A DNA stretch of 16,014 bases from JBAXXL01 sp038206725 (GTDB taxonomy: Bacteria > Bacteroidota > Ignavibacteria > Kapaibacteriales > UBA2268): positions 1 to 16,014 of the forward strand of contig JBBRAO010000050.1 in the NCBI GenBank assembly GCA_038206725.1, written 5' to 3'. A program made the position numbers and the translations under genes. Of this stretch, positions 8,926-15,697 are shown in pieces. The first letter of the stretch is position 1; each line of letters begins with the position of its first letter. The notes beneath the pieces are model-generated. The model saw only the letters and a program-made list of their open reading frames with translations. It ran no database searches and was not told the origin of the DNA.

Positions 8926-9057
8926 TCGGATGTTGTTAAAATAAACCTTATTTTCCTATCTATCGTACCCAGGCACTTCTTCGCATTTTCAATTTATTTG
9001 AAACATTTTCTTCAATTCCGAAACGATGGAATGGTTGTAGAAATAGGACCCGTCTTT

Positions 9058-9092
9058 CTCCCTCTCCTTCCACGAGAGGGCAGGGTGAGGTT
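9058..9092. repeat. G/C-rich palindromic patch (CCCTCTC hairpin)
   Basis: CCCTCTC (9060-9066) and GAGAGGG (9074-9080) form a perfect 7-bp stem with a 7-nt loop, followed by CAGGGTGAGG. It contrasts in composition with its A/T-rich surroundings and resembles widespread CCCTCTCC..GAGAGGG palindromic repeats. No T-run follows it, so it is not an obvious terminator. Confidence 0.35.
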
Positions 9093-9239
9093 CTAGATCT
9101 CTTTACCACAATGTTCATAAACAAAATAATATTTCACTTCTTCGGAGTTATCTTTCTTTATTTCCCAATAACCTAACCCCAAATTGGATCTGAATAAAGA
9201 ACATAACATAAAAATCGAGCCACCTTGACAAAGAATGCA

Positions 9240-9275
9240 AAAAAAATGAACTCATCGAAATGAATTCATTTTTTT
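9240..9275 (-). terminator. Terminator of the tRNA pair
   Basis: Two 16-nt arms (9240-9255 and 9260-9275) pair with one G-T position around a 4-nt loop. On the minus strand the loop reads TTCG, a stabilising tetraloop, and the arm ends in TTTTTTT. It starts 2 bp beyond the 3' end of tRNA-Asp. Because the other arm begins with AAAAAAA, it could also work on the plus strand. Confidence 0.8.
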
Positions 9276-9276
9276 G

Positions 9277-9350
9277 CGGGGTCGACGAGACTCGAACTCG
9301 CGGCCTCCTGCGTGACAGGCAGGCGCTCTAACCAACTGAGCTACGACCCC
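9277..9350 (-). tRNA. tRNA-Asp (anticodon GTC)
   Basis: The minus-strand sequence folds into a complete 74-nt cloverleaf. The acceptor stem is GGGGTCG/CGACCCC with discriminator G, as expected for Asp. The D-arm is GCTC/GAGC. The anticodon stem CCTGC/GCAGG encloses the loop CTGTCAC with anticodon GTC. The T-arm carries TTCGAGT. The 3' CCA is not encoded: the bases after the discriminator are CAAA. It is the second gene of a tRNA pair, 15 bp downstream of tRNA-Ala, and is followed at once by a terminator. Confidence 0.97.
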
Positions 9351-9365
9351 ATAATATTTTTCTTG

Positions 9366-9438
<73 letters not shown>

Positions 9439-9475
9439 AGAGATAAATCCTACCAAATGGCAAAAGAACAGAATA

Positions 9476-9506
9476 CAAAAATAGTAAGATTTATTATATT
9501 GACAAA
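9476..9506 (-). promoter_or_regulatory. Bacteroidota-type promoter for the tRNA-Ala/tRNA-Asp unit
   Basis: On the minus strand, TTTG (9506-9503) is followed after exactly 19 bp by TATTTTTG (9483-9476). This matches the Bacteroidota primary sigma consensus TTTG-N19-TAnnTTTG in both elements. Transcription would start about 30 nt before the tRNA-Ala 5' end. This is the clearest promoter in the window and supports the taxonomic guess. Confidence 0.55.
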
Positions 9507-9619
9507 ATATTTAGCAAAAATAATGCAAAATAAGCATATTTTTTTTTTATATATATAAATTATATTATATTGCTTTTATAATGTAACAAATTTATTATTA
9601 TTTGATGAGGCTAAGAGCT

Positions 9620-10543
9620 ATGAACGATATTAAGGAAAACCGAGTTTTTTACTCAATTAAAACTGCAGTGAAAGAACCCGAAGCAGTAGAGGTTCTTGAC
9701 TTACATTTCAAATCCTTGGAAAGCATTCCCGAGGAGGTATTCACATTCCATAATCTAAAAGAATTGATATTGTGGAATAATGAGATAGAAGAACTGCCGG
9801 CTGATATAGCAAAATTAACAAAATTGGAAAAACTCGAATTGAGCGGCAACCTAATTGAAAAAATACCCGCTGAAATAAAAAATCTACAAAACTTGAGAGT
9901 GCTCGTTGTGAGCTGGAATAATCTTAAAACCTTGCCGGAAGAAATAGGAGAATTAACTAATTTGGAGCGCTTAGGTCTAAGCAATAACCAATTGGAAACA
10001 CTGCCCGACAGCATAGGTAATTTATCGAAATTAACTGAATTAGTGGTAAGTGAAAACAACTTAATGGCTATTCCCACCACGATTTCCAAATTAACCCAAC
10101 TTGAAAAATTACGCATTCCGGGGAATTTTATTTCAAAATTACCAGACGAAATCTGCGACCTACCGAAACTTATAAAATTAGAAATACACGAAAATAACTT
10201 GATTGAGTTGCCTAAAAACATCGGCAAATTGAAATCACTTCAAAAATTCCGCGCTTATAAAAACATATTGGAAATCCTTCCTGAAAGTTTTTGCGAACTA
10301 ACCGATCTTAAAAAAGCGCTGATGTACGAAAACGAATTGACCACACTACCGGAAAATTTCGGCGCGCTGACAGAATTGGAAGAGCTTCGCTTGGGTTACA
10401 ATTATCTAAAAACTTTACCGGTATCAATGTCGAATTTAAAAAATCTCAAAAAGTTAAGCCTTACACGCAATGAATTTGACGTAACAGAAAAAGAAAGAAT
10501 CAAATCAACATTTGGTCCGCACATTATCGAATGGGAAGGCTAA
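9620..10543 (+). CDS. Leucine-rich repeat protein, cytoplasmic
   Basis: After an N-terminal cap of about 30 residues, the 307-residue protein is built almost wholly of leucine-rich repeats with a strict 23-residue period. There are about eleven copies of the pattern (T/K)xLxxLxLxxNxLxxLPxxIxxL, with almost no insertions. The LP(x)xI form is the class found in bacterial and ROCO-type LRR proteins, which act as protein-binding scaffolds. No signal peptide, membrane segment, or catalytic or effector domain is present, so partner and role are unknown. I chose ATG 9620, which has GAGG 9 nt upstream; ATG 9605 and TTG 9602 are in frame and would add 5-6 residues. A TATAAT at 9577-9582 is a possible but unsupported promoter, after a long T/AT tract (9541-9570). 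The gene is single, with a terminator-like palindrome 38 bp downstream. Confidence 0.88.
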   Translation: MNDIKENRVFYSIKTAVKEPEAVEVLDLHFKSLESIPEEVFTFHNLKELILWNNEIEELPADIAKLTKLEKLELSGNLIEKIPAEIKNLQNLRVLVVSWNNLKTLPEEIGELTNLERLGLSNNQLETLPDSIGNLSKLTELVVSENNLMAIPTTISKLTQLEKLRIPGNFISKLPDEICDLPKLIKLEIHENNLIELPKNIGKLKSLQKFRAYKNILEILPESFCELTDLKKALMYENELTTLPENFGALTELEELRLGYNYLKTLPVSMSNLKNLKKLSLTRNEFDVTEKERIKSTFGPHIIEWEG

Positions 10544-10580
10544 AATAGTTGTAAAGCTTTAAAGTCCTAAAAGTCCACCT

Positions 10581-10614
10581 CGTTACCAAGCTCCTGCTTG
10601 GTAACGATTTTTTT
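10581..10614 (+). terminator. Strong terminator-like palindrome after the LRR gene
   Basis: A perfect 11-bp stem (CGTTACCAAGC at 10581-10591, GCTTGGTAACG at 10596-10606) with a TCCT loop is followed by ATTTTTTT. This fits a Rho-independent terminator for the LRR gene. The sequence also resembles REP-type GTTACCAAGC palindromes that occur in many copies in some genomes, so it may be a repeat serving as terminator. Confidence 0.75.
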
Positions 10615-11002
10615 ATCCCTGACTGGATTATCCGCTGTCCGGCTAATTCCTTCTTTTTTAAATTATCTTCATCGCAAGTCATCTCGACTACACTCGATGA
10701 CCGGTTCAATTCGATAACAGCCCACTCTTCTTTTGTGGCAAATCCGTGCTTCTTCTTCACATTTATAATTTATAATTCATAATTTGTTTTAAAACTATTT
10801 CTTTGTCCTTCTACCAAAAAAAAAATAATTTTGCAAATTTAGCTTTTTCCACCCCAAACTAAACAAAATTTCATATATTTGCGTATGAAAAAAAAATATT
10901 TTTAAATGACATTTGCGAATGTCGAACTATGGCACGAAAGTAGTTAATTTTGTAGATTTGAAAAATGAAGAATAAAGTTCATAAATTATATAAATAAAGA
11001 TA
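10615..11002. other. Intergenic stretch before the restriction genes, repeat-like debris and A/T-rich promoter region
   Basis: Bases about 10615-10765 contain a G/C-richer block with GTCATC/GATGAC arms (about 10677-10700). Its only reading frame (minus strand) has a low-complexity product unlike any family I know, so I read it as repeat debris rather than a gene. From about 10765 the DNA becomes very A/T-rich, with TTATAATTTATAATTCATAA and long A-runs, and holds candidate promoter elements for the restriction gene. Confidence 0.45.
10802..10833 (+). promoter_or_regulatory. Candidate Bacteroidota-type promoter for the restriction operon
   Basis: TTTG (10802-10805), then 20 bp, then TAATTTTG (10826-10833), fits TTTG-N19-21-TAnnTTTG. 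It implies a 5' leader of roughly 160 nt. Isolated TAnnTTTG matches also occur at 10874, 10945 and 10953 but lack a -33 partner. Confidence 0.35.
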
Positions 11003-13663
11003 ATGAAAACTATATCAGATCCTTTTAAAATTTTATCGCCGGCTGAACGATGGGCACCATCGCAATCTCAAATGGATAGCGTGCAGAATGCTTATGAAAA
11101 ATTGTTACCTCCTATGGTTTATAAAGTCCGATTAGCTGTCACCAAATGGAGAGAAGACAATTATAAGGGTGCTTCTGAAACAAGCAAATCACTGCTTAAG
11201 TTTTGGTTTGAGCAGGAACATTTGGTTGATTCTAAGAAATTTGGTTTTTTCTACGCTCAACGTGAAGCAATCGAATCAATAATTTATCTTTATGAAGTAG
11301 CAAAAGCAAGAGACAAATTTGAATTAATGAAATTCGATTCATCCGAACGAGTTAGTTCAGGAATGTTCGATGAGACTTGGGCAAGATATGTCATAAAAAT
11401 GGCTACCGGTGCAGGTAAAACAAAGGTAATGGCTTTGAATTTGGTTTGGTCATATTTTCATAGTTTATATGAACCGGACAGCAATTTGTCGAAGAACTTT
11501 TTAGTAATCGCACCCAATATAATAGTTCTTAATAGATTAAGAAAGGATTTTGATGGTTTTAAAATGTTTTTCGAAGAACCATTTATACCTGATAATGGAT
11601 TCGATGATAAAGATTGGAAAAATGATTTTCAACTTACGCTTCATATCCAAGATGAATTAAAGCCAATCACAGAAACGGGCAATGTTTTCCTAACTAATAT
11701 TCATAGAGTATTTTTCAACGAAAACCCGGAACAAACCTTTGACACAATATTCCTTGGAGCAAAGCCAAAGCCGGATGCCGACACTTCAAAAGGTATGGAT
11801 TTGGGTAAGATTTTAAGAAGCAATAAAATCAAAGATTTGGTAGTTCTTAATGACGAGGCGCACCATATACACGATCAATCGTTGGCTTGGTTTAAAGCGA
11901 TAGAAGATATTAGCAATAAACTTCTGCTCAAAACAGGTAAAGGAATTTGTTTACAAGTGGATTATTCAGCAACACCTAAACATAATAATGGTGCTATATT
12001 CGTTCAAACAATCTGTGATTACCCTTTAGTTGAAGCCATCAAACAAAATATTGTAAAGTCTCCAATATTACCCGACGAAGCGTCAAGGAATAAAATTCAA
12101 GAAAAAGAAAGTAGCAACTTTGTTGAGCGTTATCGAGATTTTATTCATTTGGGTTTTTTGGAATGGGAAAAACAATACGAGGAACTGAAAAGCTACAAAA
12201 CGCCAATTTTGTTTATTATGACTACGAGTACAAAAGAAGCCGATGAAACTGCGGAATATCTTGAAACGAGCTACCCCATATTGAAAAATTCAGTTTTAGT
12301 TATTCATACTAATAATTCCGGCGATATAAAAGAAGGAACCAGCAAAAAAGATAAAGAAGAATTGGAAAGATTGCGTAAAGCCGCTGACGATATAGATAAA
12401 AATACATCGTCATACAAAGCCGTCGTTTCGGTATTAATGCTTCGCGAAGGATGGGATGTACGAAATGTTACAACAATAGTGGGTCTTAGACCATATAATT
12501 CCGATGCGGACATATTACCCGAGCAAACAATAGGCAGAGGTTTAAGAAAAATGTTTCCTCTCGATACACCGGAAAATTTAGTTGTTATAGGAACTCCAAA
12601 ATTCTTGGATATTGTGGAAAAATTAAAAACCGAAGGCGTTGAATTCCAATACAGCCCTATGGGTCCGGGTTCCAAGGGCAAAGCACCGGTGATTGTGGAA
12701 GTTGACAAAGAAAACACGAAAAAAGATTTGGATGCGTTGGATATTCCCATCCCTCAGATGAGTCCTCGAATATATCGTGAATACAAAAATTTAGACTTAA
12801 TAGATGTTGGTAATTTCAAAAATGAGAAAGTACCATTAAAATCGTATGATGATAATGAATTAAAAGAAATAGTATTTGTCGATATTGAAGATGATATTCA
12901 ACATAAAACAGTTTTCCAAGACACGGTAAATGATTATCGGAATGTTATTGGCTTTTTTACATCTGTGATTTTAAGAGAGAGCCGTTTGATAAGTGGTTTT
13001 GATATCCTTTATCCCAAAGTGGAAAGTTTTATTAAATATCAATTATTTACTCAAGAAGTAGAGTTGAGTGACCCTCAAACTCTTCGCAATCTGTCCGAAA
13101 TCGAACCGAAATTGATAATTAAAAATGTTTTTAAAACGGAGATAGACAAACTGACTGTCACCGATAAAGGTTCGGCGGAAGTCAAATACTATATATCTTT
13201 GAAAAATGTAAAACCCAAAATCGCTGAAAACCAAAAGTTTTTAATTCCAAAAAAGTCAATTTTTAATAAAGTGATTGGTGATAGCGATTTTGAATTAGAA
13301 TTCGCGGCTTTTATGGAAAATAGTTGCGCGGATTTAATATCTTATGCTAAAAATACGATTGGCGACGGTGGGGTAAATTTCAAAATAGAATACCAAAGAG
13401 AAGATGGAATTATTGCTCCTTATTACCCTGATTTCTTTGTGAAAACCGGTGAAAAAACATTTTTCATTGCCGAAACCAAAGGTAGAGAAGATTTAGACGA
13501 TATTCGGAAAATCAAACGTCTTGCCGTTTGGTGCAAAGATATTAATACAGTTCAAAATGATTACACATATACTCCGTTATACATAAAACAAGACAAATGG
13601 AACGATATGAAAAATGACTTGAAATCGTTTTCCGATGTAGTAAAAATGTTTGAGGTAAAATGA
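11003..13663 (+). CDS. Type III-like restriction endonuclease subunit R (DEAD/DEAH helicase plus PD-(D/E)XK nuclease)
   Basis: The 886-residue protein carries the full set of SF2 helicase motifs. These are motif I ATGAGKT (134-140), motif II DEAH (284-287), motif III SAT (322-324), motif V EGWDVRNV (482-489) and motif VI QTIGRGLR (508-515). A C-terminal PD-(D/E)XK-type nuclease site reads YPDFF..(F)IAETKG (Asp810, Glu824, Lys826). The N-terminus (about 20-130: LLPPMVYKVRLAVTKWR.., FFYAQREA, MFDETWARYV) matches a known group of large type III-like Res proteins, probably the BPTD_3080 family, named from memory. Role: ATP-driven translocation and cleavage of unmodified foreign DNA, together with the methyltransferase at the window's end. 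All motifs are intact, so the enzyme looks functional. No Shine-Dalgarno is evident before the ATG. Its stop overlaps the next start (ATGA). Odd point: it precedes Mod, whereas mod usually comes first in type III operons. Confidence 0.9.
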   Translation: MKTISDPFKILSPAERWAPSQSQMDSVQNAYEKLLPPMVYKVRLAVTKWREDNYKGASETSKSLLKFWFEQEHLVDSKKFGFFYAQREAIESIIYLYEVAKARDKFELMKFDSSERVSSGMFDETWARYVIKMATGAGKTKVMALNLVWSYFHSLYEPDSNLSKNFLVIAPNIIVLNRLRKDFDGFKMFFEEPFIPDNGFDDKDWKNDFQLTLHIQDELKPITETGNVFLTNIHRVFFNENPEQTFDTIFLGAKPKPDADTSKGMDLGKILRSNKIKDLVVLNDEAHHIHDQSLAWFKAIEDISNKLLLKTGKGICLQVDYSATPKHNNGAIFVQTICDYPLVEAIKQNIVKSPILPDEASRNKIQEKESSNFVERYRDFIHLGFLEWEKQYEELKSYKTPILFIMTTSTKEADETAEYLETSYPILKNSVLVIHTNNSGDIKEGTSKKDKEELERLRKAADDIDKNTSSYKAVVSVLMLREGWDVRNVTTIVGLRPYNSDADILPEQTIGRGLRKMFPLDTPENLVVIGTPKFLDIVEKLKTEGVEFQYSPMGPGSKGKAPVIVEVDKENTKKDLDALDIPIPQMSPRIYREYKNLDLIDVGNFKNEKVPLKSYDDNELKEIVFVDIEDDIQHKTVFQDTVNDYRNVIGFFTSVILRESRLISGFDILYPKVESFIKYQLFTQEVELSDPQTLRNLSEIEPKLIIKNVFKTEIDKLTVTDKGSAEVKYYISLKNVKPKIAENQKFLIPKKSIFNKVIGDSDFELEFAAFMENSCADLISYAKNTIGDGGVNFKIEYQREDGIIAPYYPDFFVKTGEKTFFIAETKGREDLDDIRKIKRLAVWCKDINTVQNDYTYTPLYIKQDKWNDMKNDLKSFSDVVKMFEVK

Positions 13664-15120
13664 AACCCTGGATAGAAAAAGCCACAAATTTGTTGAATAA
13701 AAGTATGGACCCTTTGCCGATTGAAATTAATGAGTTAGATTGGAAGGAATCTTTGTCACCTAAAACGGAAAAACTTGCCCAGCATATCTCTGCATTTGCT
13801 AATTTGGCGGGCGGTGGTTTTTTAGTTTTTGGAATAAATGATAAAACTGGTGAAGTACTAGGTATTCAAAAAAATGACGCAAAAATAATTATAGAAAAAC
13901 TTGCGAATATAAGCAGAGATGCTCTTGAACCAAAAGTAGCATTAGATCACTCTGTAGAGGAATTTAACGGGAAACCAATACTTTTTATTTCAATCAAAGA
14001 AAGCGCTGTAAAACCCGTTCATATTCTAAGTAAAACAATTGAAGATTCATATATCAGAAGTAGCGGTACTACAAGAAAAGCTTCTCGACAAGAATTAGGT
14101 AGCCTTATGCTCAATAGCAAAAATCTTGTTTTCGAGGAACTTCACGCATCAAAATTTAAAAATTCTGTTGAAATCATTACTATTTTAGATTATAAGACAA
14201 TATTCAATTTATTGAAAAAACCGGTTCCATCTAATATTATGGAAATAACTCAATGGATGAAAGAGGAAAAGATGGTGGAACAGATAGAATCTGATGGATT
14301 CTATATTACAAATTTTGGTGCTCTTTGCGCCGCACAGAATATAAATGAATTCGATGGTTTAGCTCGCAAAGCTATAAGATTGATTAAATATGAAGGAAAA
14401 AATAAAACCGGCGAAAGCAAAGAATTCCCGGGGACTAGAGGTTACGCAATTGGATTTGAAGCTTTAATTCAGTTTTTAAAAGGAATTTTACCGGGTAGTG
14501 AAGCAATTAAAAGCGCATTAAGAGTAGATACCGGAATATATCCTGAAATAGCTCTCAGAGAATTAACTGCAAATGCTCTTATTCATCAGGATTTTACAAT
14601 CAGAGGGACAGGACCTATGATTGAAGTTTTTTCTGATCGTATAGAATTTACAAATCCGGGGAAACTTCTTCCAAATAAAAATATTGATAGGCTAATCCGA
14701 ACCACACCCGAATCAAGAAATGAAATTCTTGCCGCGGCGTTTCGGAGATATAATATTTGTGAAGAAAGAGGTTCCGGTTTTGAAAAGGTAATAAATGAAA
14801 TTGAATTTTATGGTCTTCCTCCTTTGAAGCTTCAAGAATATGAAAATTCATTTAAAGCAACTTTATATGCACCAAAAACTTTTGCTGAGATGTCGGAAGC
14901 CGAACGAATTGAAGCTTGTTATCAACATTCTATATTGCAATACTTTAGTAGTGGTGGTATGACTAATACAACACTACGTCAGAGATTTAAAATGCACGAC
15001 AAACAAGCTCCGCAGATATCTAAATTAATTAACGCAGCTCTCGCAAAAGGTCGTATTAAAATAAAAAATCCGGAAAATGATTCTAAAAAATTTATATCAT
15101 ATTTGCCATATTGGGCGTAA
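13660..15120 (+). CDS. AlbA_2 (Schlafen-type) domain ATP-binding protein with RecG-like C-terminal region
   Basis: The 486-residue protein begins with an AlbA_2 domain (about 18-145), seen as ELDWKESL..., the FANLAGGGFLVFGINDKTGEVLGI core, and YIRSSGTTRKAS. The second half shows the GHKL-like ATP-binding region annotated as RecG-related: RELTANALIHQDF (about 300-312), DRIEFTNPGKL (about 326-336) and EERGSGFEKV (about 368-377). A winged-helix-like tail follows (about 415-475). AlbA_2 proteins bind nucleic acid; some Schlafen relatives are RNases, but no nuclease site can be identified here. The start overlaps the restriction gene by 4 bp with GAGG just upstream (13652-13655), so the two are translationally coupled and probably act together. 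It may be a transcriptional regulator of the locus or an effector or sensor in defence. Similar proteins accompany type III-like systems elsewhere, but the function is not settled. Confidence 0.87.
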   Translation: MKPWIEKATNLLNKSMDPLPIEINELDWKESLSPKTEKLAQHISAFANLAGGGFLVFGINDKTGEVLGIQKNDAKIIIEKLANISRDALEPKVALDHSVEEFNGKPILFISIKESAVKPVHILSKTIEDSYIRSSGTTRKASRQELGSLMLNSKNLVFEELHASKFKNSVEIITILDYKTIFNLLKKPVPSNIMEITQWMKEEKMVEQIESDGFYITNFGALCAAQNINEFDGLARKAIRLIKYEGKNKTGESKEFPGTRGYAIGFEALIQFLKGILPGSEAIKSALRVDTGIYPEIALRELTANALIHQDFTIRGTGPMIEVFSDRIEFTNPGKLLPNKNIDRLIRTTPESRNEILAAAFRRYNICEERGSGFEKVINEIEFYGLPPLKLQEYENSFKATLYAPKTFAEMSEAERIEACYQHSILQYFSSGGMTNTTLRQRFKMHDKQAPQISKLINAALAKGRIKIKNPENDSKKFISYLPYWA

Positions 15121-15136
15121 TTATTTCAGAAGCTTT

Positions 15137-15213
15137 TTATTTAACTCGAATTCGGAAAAAAATAGTATGCCTTTTTAAATGAATGAGTTCTTATTTAACT
15201 CGAATTCGGAAAA
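15137..15213 (+). repeat. CGAATTCG repeat pair, unit 1
   Basis: Two copies of TTATTTAACTCGAATTCGG followed by AAAA begin at 15137 and 15191, exactly 54 bp apart. The 31-bp spacer has AGTATGCC and AAATGAATGAGTT, both shared with the other two pairs. Confidence 0.85.
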
Positions 15214-15217
15214 TTGA
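15179..15217 (+). other. Mini-ORF 1, 12 codons (MNEFLFNSNSEN)
   Basis: This is an ATG-initiated 12-codon frame ending in TGA that covers the second motif copy of unit 1. The same peptide occurs in units 2 and 3. There is no Shine-Dalgarno and no evidence of translation; it may simply follow from the DNA repeat. Confidence 0.3.
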
Positions 15218-15302
15218 AAATTTAACCGGATACTATTGGAAACTACTTTAAACACTTTTAAATACTTTATGCGAACTTACAACGTCAATTTACAGAAGTT
15301 TT

Positions 15303-15379
15303 TTATTTAACTCGAATTCGGAAAAAAAAAGTATGCCCCTATAAATGAATGAGTTTTTATTTAACTCGAATTCGGAAAA
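15303..15379 (+). repeat. CGAATTCG repeat pair, unit 2
   Basis: Two exact copies of the motif begin at 15303 and 15357, again 54 bp apart. The spacer keeps AGTATGCC and AAATGAATGAGTT and differs mostly in the five bases after GCC. Confidence 0.85.
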
Positions 15380-15383
15380 TTGA
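15345..15383 (+). other. Mini-ORF 2, 12 codons (MNEFLFNSNSEN)
   Basis: It encodes the same peptide as mini-ORF 1, with one silent change (Phe TTC to TTT) and the same TGA stop. The preceding codons also match (ATG CCx xTx TAA directly before the ATG). Translation is unproven. Confidence 0.3.
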
Positions 15384-15460
15384 AAATTTACCCGGATACT
15401 ATTGGAAACTACTTTAAATACTTTAGACGAACTTATACGAAAATGTGCGAATTTTACTTG

Positions 15461-15480
15461 AAGTTAAAAGAAGTTAAAAG
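15461..15480 (+). repeat. 10-bp direct tandem duplication
   Basis: AAGTTAAAAG is present twice in immediate succession (15461-15470, 15471-15480), inside the repeat-rich gap. Confidence 0.8.
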
Positions 15481-15497
15481 AAAAAAAGGTAGTTGCT

Positions 15498-15552
15498 CCG
15501 TTGAGACTCCGTTGTATCTACGTTGTATCTACGTTGTGACTCCGTTGTATAT
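15498..15552 (+). repeat. 11-bp tandem repeat array, five units
   Basis: There are five consecutive 11-bp units of the form (C/A)CGTTGxxxxT: CCGTTGAGACT, CCGTTGTATCT, ACGTTGTATCT, ACGTTGTGACT, CCGTTGTATAT. The period is not a multiple of three and is close to the DNA helical repeat, so it is a minisatellite rather than a coding repeat. Confidence 0.8.
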
Positions 15553-15587
15553 CGGTAGTATAAAATTACTGCCAAAAATGAAAGTTT

Positions 15588-15664
15588 TTATTTGACCGAG
15601 ATTCGGAATAAAACAGTATGCCATTAAAAATGAATGAGTTCTTATTTGACTCGAATTCGGAAAA
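15588..15664 (+). repeat. CGAATTCG repeat pair, unit 3 (diverged)
   Basis: The first copy at 15588 is degenerate (TTATTTGACCGAGATTCGG). The second at 15642 is intact except for A to G (TTTGACTCG). The offset is again exactly 54 bp and the spacer retains AGTATGCC and AAATGAATGAGTT. This pair lies directly upstream of the methyltransferase gene. Confidence 0.8.
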
Positions 15665-15668
15665 TTAA
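15618..15668 (+). other. Mini-ORF 3, 16 codons (MPLKMNEFLFDSNSEN)
   Basis: In unit 3 the stop codon that precedes the mini-ORF in units 1 and 2 is AAA, so the frame opens from an earlier ATG (15618) and ends in TAA. The single residue change from the others is Asn to Asp (AAC to GAC). It ends 29 bp before the methyltransferase ATG, so a leader-peptide role is conceivable but unproven. Confidence 0.3.
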
Positions 15669-15676
15669 TTTATAAA
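15646..15676 (+). promoter_or_regulatory. Weak candidate promoter of the methyltransferase gene
   Basis: TTGACT (15646-15651), inside the last CGAATTCG motif, and TATAAA (15671-15676) are separated by 19 bp. They resemble a sigma70-type pair but not the TTTG/TAnnTTTG type seen at the tRNA genes. The G of TTTGAC is specific to the third unit, the one next to the gene. Confidence 0.2.
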
Positions 15677-15697
15677 TGAAAAACAGGTGTTAATCGG

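Larger units (their letters stand above)
8808..9239. other. 432-bp intergenic stretch with repeat-like hairpins, no gene seen
   Basis: No coding frame or RNA gene is recognised. Three blocks stand out. Bases about 8836-8925 form a G/C-richer patch containing ACAGGG/CCCTGT (8858-8875), resembling repeated intergenic elements I recall in Bacteroidota genomes. Bases about 9055-9092 are another G/C-richer patch with a CCCTCTC/GAGAGGG hairpin. Bases 9093-9239 are plain A/T-rich DNA. No T-run follows either hairpin, so no terminator for the phosphatase gene is evident. Confidence 0.5.
15121..15697. other. 577-bp repeat-rich gap between the AlbA_2 gene and the methyltransferase gene
   Basis: There is no conventional gene. 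The gap is built from two similar units starting with CAGAAG(C/T)TTTTTATTTAACTCG (15127 and 15293, 166 bp apart) and a third, more diverged one near 15580. Each unit has two copies of the CGAATTCG motif 54 bp apart. Units 1 and 2 then share about 45 bp (CGGATACTATTGGAAACTAC is common to both). Unit 2 is extended by a 10-bp duplication and an 11-bp tandem array. No terminator is evident after the AlbA_2 stop, so read-through into this region is possible. Confidence 0.7.

Noticed and set aside
9577..9582. Perfect TATAAT as promoter of the LRR gene
   Set aside because: There is no -35 partner at a proper distance, the region is extremely A/T-rich, and the lineage appears to use a different -7 consensus.
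10524..10760. 78-codon minus-strand reading frame after the LRR gene
   Set aside because: It overlaps the terminator palindrome and the end of the LRR gene, and its product has no recognisable family or domain. Likely repeat debris.
15380..15595. 71-codon plus-strand reading frame in the repeat region
   Set aside because: It starts at TTG inside a repeat, runs through the 10-bp and 11-bp tandem repeats, and has no Shine-Dalgarno. The matching frame in repeat unit 1 is broken by a stop codon. It is repeat DNA rather than a gene.
15137..15664. CRISPR array
   Set aside because: The spacers between motif copies are conserved instead of unique, the distances alternate between 54 bp and over 100 bp, and no cas genes are present.
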